DNA of 8,394 nucleotides from Candidatus Solibacter sp. (lineage in GTDB: Bacteria > Acidobacteriota > Terriglobia > Bryobacterales > Bryobacteraceae). Positions 1 through 6,263 of the stretch are shown here, piece by piece. The number at the start of each line of letters is the position of its first letter. Position 1 is the first letter of the stretch. The position numbers were made by a program, and so were the translations under genes. The notes under the pieces are model-generated. The model saw only the letters and a program-made list of their open reading frames with translations, did no database searches and had not been told where the DNA came from. The stretch spans positions 1 through 8,394 of the forward strand of contig JADGNT010000189.1 in the NCBI GenBank assembly GCA_017883345.1. The letters are read 5' to 3'.

Positions 1-10
1 ACCCTCGCAT
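1..10 (-). CDS. possible start of next operon gene (partial, off left edge)
   Basis: On the minus strand the stop codon of the DUF2339 gene overlaps an ATG in the arrangement TGATG, so the next reading frame could begin at position 10 with ATG CGA GGG. Such overlaps are typical of translational coupling inside operons. Only three codons are visible, so no product can be read. From memory, DUF2339 genes in pseudomonads are often followed by a DUF3999 membrane protein gene, which makes that a guess for this one. No convincing Shine-Dalgarno is visible in the end of the upstream gene, which would fit re-initiation but also fits there being no gene at all. Confidence 0.35.
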
Positions 11-2550
11 CACAGAAAGCGCTGGACCTGATCGCGGAAGCGCGTGTAGACCCAACTGACCGCTACCAGCAGCAGTCCGAGGACGATGAAGCTGACGATG
101 CGCGGCAGCGTTTCCAGATTGCGCAGGTCCCAGAAGAAGAGCTTCAACGTGCAGATCAGAAACAGCGCCAGGCCGGAGAGGCGAAGCACGCGATCGCGCA
201 GGGCGAATCCCGCGGCCAGCAGCGCGACGGCCTCCATACCCCAGGCGACGGTGAGCACCGAGCCGCTGACTTCGTGGAAGATCAGCGCGCCCAGCAGCAT
301 CGTGGCGAGCAGCGAGTCGTACATCCGGTGGAGGCTGCCGATTTCGCGGCGCAGCATCGCGGCCCAGAAACAGGCGATGGTGGGCGCGATGGCCAGGACC
401 GGCTGAAGCGTTCCCATGTCGATGGCGAGACAGCGGGTGGCGACAACGGCACTCACCAGGACCGCTTGCGCGCGCAGGCTGCGGCGGTCGAATTCGGCGA
501 GCCCGAGCGCGGCCAGCGCCCAAGCGGAACTGACGGCCCAGGCCGGCAGTAGTGCGGCGAGCCCGGTCAGCAGGAAGAGGGTGGCCGGGACGGTAGCAAC
601 ATCCAATACGCGGCCGCCGGCTTCCTTGCGGGCGCGCAGGGCGAAGGCGTAAGTGAGGACCGACGAGACCAGGGCGAGTCGACTGGAGAGATCGAAACCG
701 GCCACGCGGCCGGCGCCGAGGATCCCGACCATCCAGGCCAGGTAGCGGAATTCGCCGGGCAGTTCGCGGAGTCCCGCTTCCAGCAGCACGAGAGCCAGCG
801 CCAGCCACGCTAGCCCCAAGTATTCGCCGGGGACGAGACGCCACACCAGAGTGCAAAGGCCCAGCGTGGTGACGCAGGACGCGGCCACCCGCAGCGCGTC
901 GCGTTCCCGCTTGCCGAAACGGTCTTCGCCGCTCCAGAGCGTAGCGTGCACGAAGGCGTAAGCCACGGCGGCGCCCACGGCGAGAGAGAGCGCCGGGTAC
1001 GGCAGGTAGATGGCGGTGGCGGCGGCGCCGATCGCGGCCAGTGCGTAGCCCTGCACTCGGAAATCGAGCAGGCGGCGCCACCAGCCGAGGGCGAACGGGC
1101 CCAGCGCCATGAGGCTCCAGACGACCCCGCGCCACGGTTCGCTGGTTTCGAAGCCGGAGATGAGCGCGGCCATCCCGGCGGCGGCATAGCCATACCAGAC
1201 CTCCGAGCTTTGCAGCGCGCGATTGAGGTAGAACACCGCGACGTTGAGCGCGGCCACGGGCTCCCAGGAGCGCATGGGAAGTCCCGCGATCACCTCGCTG
1301 AGCAGGTCGCCAACTTGCAGCACGAAGATCGCGCCGGCCAGGTTGCGGAGGAACGTGGAGCGGAAGCGCACGCCCGCGAGGTAGTAGAGTTCGGCCTCGA
1401 TCAGGAGGGCGAGCGGCAGCCATTGGTCGTGCAACTTGAGCACGATGGCGGTAGCGGCGAGCGCGGCGTTAAAGAGCACGGCGGGCTTCCAGCGGCCGGC
1501 GCGGGCGCGCACGATGGTGCTGGCTAGATACAGCCCGGCGGCCCCGGCGGCCAGTTGCCAGATCTCGTTCGGCGCGGCGTGCGTCCATTTGCCCGTGGAA
1601 AGCGCCAGGAAGCCGAGCGCGTTGAGCGGCAGCAGCCAGGGGTCGGCGCGCAACAGGTCGAAGCCTTCAAAGATCAGCCAGTAGACCAGGAAGAGGCTCT
1701 GCGTCTGCCAGAGCGGCGACCCGGTGTCCTTGTGCAGGCCGCAGGTGATGTAGGTGGCGATCAAGCCGAAGAGGGCGATGTGGTTCCACGCGTTGCGGGA
1801 GGCGACGTAGAGCAGCGAGGCGGCGAGCGGGACGAGCATGAGCACACTAAAGGTGGTGACTTCGGCGATGGCGAGCGTGACGAACGCCAGGAAGTAGGCG
1901 AGCCCGGTGACGGTCTGCGAACGGTACTTCAGCGAGTGGACGATCATCCCGGCGGCGACGGCGAGCAGCAGGATCGTCGCGGCGAAGGCGTTGTCCAGAA
2001 CCTTGGCGGCGGGGATGGCATACATCGCATAGACAGTGGTGTAGAGCGCGGCCCATCCTCCTCCGATCAGGCCATAGGAGAAGGTGCGGTACTTCTCACG
2101 GCGTTCAAAAACGACGCCAGCGGCGAGCATGGCGAAGCTGGCGCCCAGGCTGAGAGAGACGCGCCCGGCGGCGCCAAGTTGCGTGTAGGCGTAGTTGAGC
2201 AGTAATGCGATGCCGATGACGGCGACGAAGACGCCGATTTTGTTGACCCAGTTGCCGCCGATCAAAGCTTCCCACTCTTCGCTGGTGCGATGCACCGGGG
2301 CTGCCACCGGCTGGAACATCTGCCGGAACGCATCGGGTAACGGAGGAGCAGGAGCGGGGGGAGGCGGCGCGGGCGCGGGGCGGGTTTCCGGCGGCGGGGT
2401 GGGCAGCGGCGCCGGGAGCTCTACGGGCGGTGGTGGCGCCGCCGGCCGGGCGGTGACGGTGGTGACATGCCCCGCTTCGAGAACCGCGACACGACCTTCC
2501 AGAGCGTCGATGCGGTTGCGCAGGTAAATCCAATGAACGCTGTCTTCCAT
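10..2550 (-). CDS. DUF2339 family polytopic membrane protein
   Basis: 846-residue integral membrane protein of the DUF2339 family, whose biochemical function is unknown. Residues 1-27 form a short charged helix with heptad-like spacing (RNRIDALEGRVAVLEAG). Residues 35-75 are a Pro/Ala-rich linker. The family hallmark follows at 91-120 (EEWEALIGGNWVNKIG, then the first membrane helix). From there to the end there are about two dozen hydrophobic segments with short loops. The C-terminus (770-840) has the usual conserved block: W770-G-M-E, R-L-S-G-L, K803-L-F-F-W-D808, then a final helix ending YTRFRD. The start is set by AAGGAG seven bases upstream. It lies 35 nt downstream of the lipid acyltransferase fusion on the same strand, so co-transcription is likely and a cell-envelope role is a reasonable inference. 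No truncation or frameshift is seen. The family assignment is firm; the function is not known. Confidence 0.93.
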   Translation of the reverse strand: MEDSVHWIYLRNRIDALEGRVAVLEAGHVTTVTARPAAPPPPVELPAPLPTPPPETRPAPAPPPPAPAPPLPDAFRQMFQPVAAPVHRTSEEWEALIGGNWVNKIGVFVAVIGIALLLNYAYTQLGAAGRVSLSLGASFAMLAAGVVFERREKYRTFSYGLIGGGWAALYTTVYAMYAIPAAKVLDNAFAATILLLAVAAGMIVHSLKYRSQTVTGLAYFLAFVTLAIAEVTTFSVLMLVPLAASLLYVASRNAWNHIALFGLIATYITCGLHKDTGSPLWQTQSLFLVYWLIFEGFDLLRADPWLLPLNALGFLALSTGKWTHAAPNEIWQLAAGAAGLYLASTIVRARAGRWKPAVLFNAALAATAIVLKLHDQWLPLALLIEAELYYLAGVRFRSTFLRNLAGAIFVLQVGDLLSEVIAGLPMRSWEPVAALNVAVFYLNRALQSSEVWYGYAAAGMAALISGFETSEPWRGVVWSLMALGPFALGWWRRLLDFRVQGYALAAIGAAATAIYLPYPALSLAVGAAVAYAFVHATLWSGEDRFGKRERDALRVAASCVTTLGLCTLVWRLVPGEYLGLAWLALALVLLEAGLRELPGEFRYLAWMVGILGAGRVAGFDLSSRLALVSSVLTYAFALRARKEAGGRVLDVATVPATLFLLTGLAALLPAWAVSSAWALAALGLAEFDRRSLRAQAVLVSAVVATRCLAIDMGTLQPVLAIAPTIACFWAAMLRREIGSLHRMYDSLLATMLLGALIFHEVSGSVLTVAWGMEAVALLAAGFALRDRVLRLSGLALFLICTLKLFFWDLRNLETLPRIVSFIVLGLLLVAVSWVYTRFRDQVQRFL

Positions 2551-2557
2551 GAGGGCG

Positions 2558-2563
2558 CTCCTT
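2558..2563 (-). promoter_or_regulatory. Shine-Dalgarno of the DUF2339 gene
   Basis: The minus strand reads AAGGAG followed by seven bases (CGCCCTC) and the ATG at 2550. This is a near-ideal ribosome binding site, much better than that of the upstream fusion gene. It fixes the DUF2339 start and shows that the gene can be translated independently of the upstream gene. Confidence 0.85.
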
Positions 2564-2585
2564 ATTTAAGACTAACTACACCTTT

Positions 2586-5500
2586 TCACAAATGCACATT
2601 CATGTTGGCAGGCTGAAGGCCTGCCCCACCCAGTTCCTGGGCGCGATTCCTTACGCCGCGCAGGTCTAGTTTGCCGGTGCCGAGTTGGGGAAGGGCTTCC
2701 ACCGCGTAGAGGTTTTCGCGCTTGGGGATCCAGAGGCGCGGCATATCGGTTTCCGAGATCTGCCGGTACAGTTCGGCCGGCGTGAGCGTGGGATGCACGT
2801 ACAGGGCCACCAGCCGCTCGCCGCGCACGTCGTCCGGGACGCCGGTCACCACACACGGGGCATCGCCGAGCACGTTGAGGATGGCTTCTTCCACTTTGAG
2901 ATGCGGCACCATTTCGCCCGCGATCTTGCTGAAGCGCGAAAGGCGGTCGGTGATGCGCAGGAAGCCTTCGTCGTCGAGCAGCGCGATGTCGCCGGTGATA
3001 TACCAGCCATCGCGGAAGACTTCGGCGGTGCGCTCGGGCTGGTTGAGGTAGCCCAGCATGCGGTTGGAGCCTTTGACCAGCAACAGGCCTTCGGTATTGG
3101 GCGGCAACGGCGCGAAAGTGACCGGATCCACAATGCGCGCGGCGACGCCGGGCAGCGGGTGGCCCACGGTGCCGGGCTTGTTGCCGGTCTGGGTCTCCTT
3201 GCCGGCGCTGTAGTTGGGAGCGTTGACGGCCACTGCCGGGGACATCTCGGTGCAGCCGTAGCCTTCCAACAGTTCCACGCCGAACTTTTCGCGGAACGCA
3301 TCGGCGATTGGCTGGCGGAGCTTCTCGGCGCCCACCAGAACGTAGCGCAAGCTGGCGAATTCCTCGGCGGAGCACTTGTGCGTATACGTCGAGCAGAAGG
3401 TGGGAGTGGTGAGCAGCAGGGTGGCCTTGTGCTGGTGGACGAGTTCTCCGATGGCGCGGGCATCGGTGGGATTGGGGTGGTAGACCACGCCGCAGCCGGA
3501 GAGCAGCGGGAACCAGATGGTCACCGTGAAACCGAAGGAATGGAAAAACGGCAGCACGCCCACGATGCGGTCGCTGGAGTTGATCCAGAAGAGTTGGGCG
3601 ATGGCTTCGATCTCGCTGATCAGGTTGTAGTGGGAGAGCATGACGCCCTTGGGGACGCCAGTGGAGCCGCTAGAGAAGATGACGGCGGCCAGGGAGTCCG
3701 GCGTGCGGCGTCCGCGCGAAAGCAGCGCGGCGGGGGCGAAGCGCGCGGCCAGCCAGGCGCGCAGTTTGGCAAAGGTGGTGGCGCGCTTGAGCAGGTCCTC
3801 GATGTAGACGGTACCCGGCAAGGGTTGGATCTTTGTCTTGGCGAGGAAGGTGTGCGAACTGATTACGGTGCGGATGCCGCATTGTTCGATGGCGGATTGC
3901 ATGGCGTCCGCGCCGGCGGTGAAGTTGAGGTTTACCGGGACCGCGCCGCGCAGGGTAAGGCTCACGTTCACCAGCGCACCGGCCACCGTGGAGGGGAGGA
4001 GTACGCCTACCATTTCGGCCGGGGCGGGGCGTGGCCCCACCCTGCCCAACAACACGGAGGCGGTCAGCATTTCGCCGTAGGTGAGCGAACGGCCGGTGGT
4101 GTCGGCCATGGCGAACTTGCTCCAGTTGCGGCGCGCCACGTGGATCATCCGGCGGTCCAGCAGGTCTCCCGGCCGCTTGCGGTCCGCGGTCGCCTCGGCG
4201 GAGAGTTCCTGGATAGCCTGGCGCACGGTTTGCGCGCTGCTGCTGGAAGGCAGCGGCGCACCGAAACTGACGGTCACGGGGTAGGGAATCCGTTTGGGCC
4301 ACTTCCAGAAAAACTTGCCGCTCGCGAAGCTGAAGATGCTGCCCCACAGGCGATCCAGGTGCACCGGGATTATGGGCACATCGGTGCCATCGACGATCTT
4401 TTCCATGCCGCGTTTGAAGGGCCGCATGTTGCCGGTGCGGGAGATAGCGCCCTCGGCGAAGATGCACACGATGTGGCCGGCGGCGATTTCGCGGCGCGCG
4501 GCGCGGATCGATTCCACCGCATCGCGCCCACCGCTGGTGCCCACCGGGATGGCGTTGGACAGGCGGAGGAACCAGTGAAACGCTTTCATCTCGAAGAATG
4601 GCTTCCACACCATGAAGCGGATGAAGCGCTGTACCGAGGCGCCCACCAGGAGACCATCCACGTGCGACATGTGGTTGGCGACCAGCAGCGCGGGTCCATG
4701 GAACGGCACGTTTTCCTGGCCGTTGATGCGGATGCGGAAGAAGCTGTGGGTGAGTAGCCAGAGCACGAAGCGGACCAGATAATCCGGGACGACGGTAACA
4801 ATGTAAGCCGTGGCCAGCAACATCGACACGCCGAAGCCGAGCATGATGGTGGCGGCGCCCAGGTGCAGGCGGGTGTAGCAGAGCCACATCACCGCGCTCG
4901 CGATCAGCATGCCGATGGTCTGGTAGAAATTGTTGGCGGCCACCACGCGGCCCTTTTCGCGGGCGTCGCTGCGCTGCTGGATGTAGGCGTAAAGCGGGAC
5001 CACGAAGAGGCCGCTGGCCATCGCCAGGAAAACCACCGCGGCGGTGGAAAGCGCGAAGGAGTGGCGCGCGGCCACCAGGGCGAGCGCGAAGCAGCCCATT
5101 AACCCAGCGCCCATCGGGACCAACCCGAGTTCTACCTTATCGCCGGAGAGGCGGCCGGCCAGCATGTTGCCCGCGCCGATGCCGATGGCGAGGAAGGCCC
5201 AGAGCAGGGAAACGCCGCTGTCGTCAGAGCGCAGCACGTCCCTGCCGAAGTATTGCAGGTCCGTCTTGAGCAGCACGCCGGCGAACCAGAAGTAAGACAC
5301 GCCGAGGACGGCGAGCCAGAGCGGCTTGTCGTGGAGCAGGTGGCGGGTGCTGCCGGAGATCTCGGCGAACGGGTTCCAGCGGAAAGGCTGGGTGGCGCCA
5401 GAAGCCGGGACGCGCGTGATGCGCAGGCTGGTGGCGAAGCCGATGGCGGCGATGGCGAGCGTGGCCGCGCCGATGCGCCAGGGCGCCGCCTTCCACACCG

Positions 5501-5993
5501 CGAACAGCACGCCGCCGCCGGCGATGCCCAGGACGATGGCGACGAAGGTGCTCATTTCGAGCAGCGCGTTGCCGCGCGAGAGGTCGCGGTCGCCGAGCAT
5601 CTCGGGGACTATGCCGTACTTGGCGGGGCTGAAGATGGCGGCGTGCAGTCCCATCAGGAAGACCACCAGCAGCATGCCTTCGGTCCAACCGGTAATCAGC
5701 GTGGTGAGCCCGAAGAGCATGATGGCAATTTCGAAAAGCTTGACGCCGATCAGCACGCGGCGCTTGCTGACCAGATCGGCCAGGTGGCCGGAGTATCCGC
5801 TGAACAGCAGCGAGGGCAGGGTGAAGACGGCCGGCACCAGCGGCACGTAAGCCGGATTGGCGTTGCCCACGTGGAGGGCGACGATGGTCTGATAGACGCT
5901 GTCGTTGAAAGCGCCCAGGAACTGGGTCCATAGGAAGGCCTGGAAGCCTCCGTTCTTGAGGACGTTGTTGAATCCGCTTTGTGCCATGCCCAC
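2586..5993 (-). CDS. aas: LplT-Aas fusion: lysophospholipid MFS transporter / 2-acyl-GPE acyltransferase / acyl-ACP synthetase
   Basis: 1135-residue three-part protein of the inner membrane. Residues 1-415 are a major facilitator transporter like LplT, with the early FLGAFNDS motif and a loop 2-3 motif A (GHLADLVSKRR, 69-79). Residues 425-600 are a PlsC/LPLAT acyltransferase: NHxxxxD with H441 and D446, the substrate motif FAEGAISRTG (512-521), and VPIIPVHLD. Residues 620-1120 are an AMP-forming acyl-ACP synthetase: P-loop SSGSTGVPKG (774-783), GYGCTEMSP (911-919), YITGD with D1002, and the C-terminal catalytic lysine K1108 in TGKLD. In E. coli the transporter (LplT) and Aas are separate proteins that flip lysophosphatidylethanolamine inward and re-acylate it; fused forms are known in other bacteria. 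All catalytic motifs look intact. The start may be GTG 5993 or ATG 5987 (third codon); neither has a clear Shine-Dalgarno. The last 14 residues overlap a repeat hairpin. Substrate preference is not readable from sequence. Confidence 0.95.
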   Translation of the reverse strand: MGMAQSGFNNVLKNGGFQAFLWTQFLGAFNDSVYQTIVALHVGNANPAYVPLVPAVFTLPSLLFSGYSGHLADLVSKRRVLIGVKLFEIAIMLFGLTTLITGWTEGMLLVVFLMGLHAAIFSPAKYGIVPEMLGDRDLSRGNALLEMSTFVAIVLGIAGGGVLFAVWKAAPWRIGAATLAIAAIGFATSLRITRVPASGATQPFRWNPFAEISGSTRHLLHDKPLWLAVLGVSYFWFAGVLLKTDLQYFGRDVLRSDDSGVSLLWAFLAIGIGAGNMLAGRLSGDKVELGLVPMGAGLMGCFALALVAARHSFALSTAAVVFLAMASGLFVVPLYAYIQQRSDAREKGRVVAANNFYQTIGMLIASAVMWLCYTRLHLGAATIMLGFGVSMLLATAYIVTVVPDYLVRFVLWLLTHSFFRIRINGQENVPFHGPALLVANHMSHVDGLLVGASVQRFIRFMVWKPFFEMKAFHWFLRLSNAIPVGTSGGRDAVESIRAARREIAAGHIVCIFAEGAISRTGNMRPFKRGMEKIVDGTDVPIIPVHLDRLWGSIFSFASGKFFWKWPKRIPYPVTVSFGAPLPSSSSAQTVRQAIQELSAEATADRKRPGDLLDRRMIHVARRNWSKFAMADTTGRSLTYGEMLTASVLLGRVGPRPAPAEMVGVLLPSTVAGALVNVSLTLRGAVPVNLNFTAGADAMQSAIEQCGIRTVISSHTFLAKTKIQPLPGTVYIEDLLKRATTFAKLRAWLAARFAPAALLSRGRRTPDSLAAVIFSSGSTGVPKGVMLSHYNLISEIEAIAQLFWINSSDRIVGVLPFFHSFGFTVTIWFPLLSGCGVVYHPNPTDARAIGELVHQHKATLLLTTPTFCSTYTHKCSAEEFASLRYVLVGAEKLRQPIADAFREKFGVELLEGYGCTEMSPAVAVNAPNYSAGKETQTGNKPGTVGHPLPGVAARIVDPVTFAPLPPNTEGLLLVKGSNRMLGYLNQPERTAEVFRDGWYITGDIALLDDEGFLRITDRLSRFSKIAGEMVPHLKVEEAILNVLGDAPCVVTGVPDDVRGERLVALYVHPTLTPAELYRQISETDMPRLWIPKRENLYAVEALPQLGTGKLDLRGVRNRAQELGGAGLQPANMNVHL
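2607..2625. repeat. REP-like hairpin overlapping the 3' end of the aas fusion gene
   Basis: The sequence GGCAGGC-TGAAG-GCCTGCC is a perfect 7-bp stem with a 5-nt loop. With its flanking CCCACCC it resembles a short palindromic repeat that I recall as abundant in Solibacter-type acidobacterial genomes; that recollection is not testable here. It sits inside the coding frame and supplies part of the tail GGAGLQPA of the fusion protein. It is not followed by a T-run, so it is a poor fit to an intrinsic terminator. Confidence 0.55.
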
Positions 5994-6048
5994 ATGAGTG
6001 CAACTGAGCTACCCATCGACGGCAGGAGCTAAGCTGCGTCCTGGTAAG

Positions 6049-6077
6049 AGTTTACGCGAGGGGAAGAGCGTAGTCGA
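6049..6077 (-). promoter_or_regulatory. candidate sigma-70-like promoter of the aas-DUF2339 operon
   Basis: On the minus strand TCGACT (6077-6072) and TAAACT (6054-6049) are separated by exactly 17 bases. Each matches four of six bases of the -35 and -10 consensus. Transcription would start near 6042 and give an untranslated leader of about 50 nt. The match is moderate and promoter consensus in acidobacteria is not well fixed, so this is a candidate only. Confidence 0.35.
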
Positions 6078-6090
6078 TAGGCCGCGGGTG

Positions 6091-6103
6091 TACATTGAAT
6101 GTA
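6091..6103. promoter_or_regulatory. perfect 6-1-6 palindrome, operator-like
   Basis: TACATT-G-AATGTA is a perfect inverted repeat with a one-base centre, in the AT-richest part of the divergent intergenic region. It lies just upstream of the leftward promoter candidate and about 40 bp upstream of the rightward -24/-12 candidate. Its size and symmetry are like the site of a dimeric helix-turn-helix regulator. An overlapping looser dyad, GAATGT-N7-ACGTTC (6097-6116), may be a second half-site pair. No cognate regulator can be assigned from sequence alone. Confidence 0.4.
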
Positions 6104-6129
6104 TGAGAGACGTTCATTTTGTGCAGTTG

Positions 6130-6145
6130 TGGAAGGTCACTTGCA
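6130..6145 (+). promoter_or_regulatory. candidate sigma-54 (-24/-12) promoter
   Basis: TGGAAGGTCACTTGCA matches the sigma-54 pattern TGGCACG-N4-TTGCW in the invariant parts: TGG, then TTGCA at the exact spacing, giving GG-N10-GC. Two of the four variable CACG positions also match. Transcription would start near 6156, at the edge of the large inverted repeat, about 108 nt before the ATG of the enhancer-binding protein gene. That this gene itself encodes a sigma-54 activator makes autoregulation plausible. A short motif like this also turns up by chance. Confidence 0.4.
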
Positions 6146-6156
6146 TCTCGGCAGAA

Positions 6157-6227
6157 CGCTCCCTTACGGTCGCGGCTCCGATCAATGCCGCAACGCTTCC
6201 AATCAGAGCCGCGACCGTTAGGGAGCG
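6157..6227. repeat. large imperfect inverted repeat, REP-like element
   Basis: Arms 6157-6178 and 6206-6227 are reverse complements over 22 bp with a single mismatch (TTACGG against CCGTTA), around a 27-nt loop. The arms read CGCTCCCTTACGGTCGCGG and its complement. This core, with its right flank CGGTTTCTTCGGAG, resembles a dispersed intergenic palindrome that I recall from acidobacterial and planctomycete genomes. There it is often mis-annotated as coding, giving peptides such as PLPNGRGSD, and that peptide is also readable here on the minus strand. It would form a strong hairpin in the leader of the downstream gene. No T-run follows, so it is not a classic terminator. Confidence 0.7.
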
Positions 6228-6254
6228 GTTTCTTCGGAGTACACCGAACTCGAT

Positions 6255-6259
6255 GGAGG
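6255..6259 (+). promoter_or_regulatory. Shine-Dalgarno of the sigma-54 activator gene
   Basis: GGAGG lies four bases before the ATG at 6264. The spacing is slightly short but the match to the anti-Shine-Dalgarno is full. It supports 6264 as the start and places the start clear of the inverted repeat that ends at 6227. Confidence 0.75.
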
Positions 6260-6263
6260 CTCC

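Noticed and set aside
2341..2445. GC-rich low-complexity stretch that might be a repeat array
   Set aside because: It is the codon run for the Pro/Ala-rich linker of the DUF2339 protein, with no regular repeat unit.
2685..4757. Very long open frame on the plus strand, antisense to the aas fusion gene
   Set aside because: The translation is low-complexity (Gly/Ala/His/Arg/Asp/Glu-rich) with no domain, and the opposite strand holds a gene with all catalytic motifs. Long antisense frames are common opposite GC-rich genes.
6000..6013. tRNA-like D-arm string GTAGCTCAGTTG on the minus strand
   Set aside because: No anticodon arm, T-arm (GTTCGA-type) or acceptor stem follows. The string sits against the start of the aas fusion gene, so it is a chance match.
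6000..6014. Second GG-N10-GC (sigma-54-like) core, minus strand, ahead of the aas fusion gene
   Set aside because: Transcription would begin at about 5988, one base before the ATG at 5987, requiring a leaderless mRNA. The T of the TGG element is also absent, and a better placed sigma-70-like candidate exists at 6049-6077.
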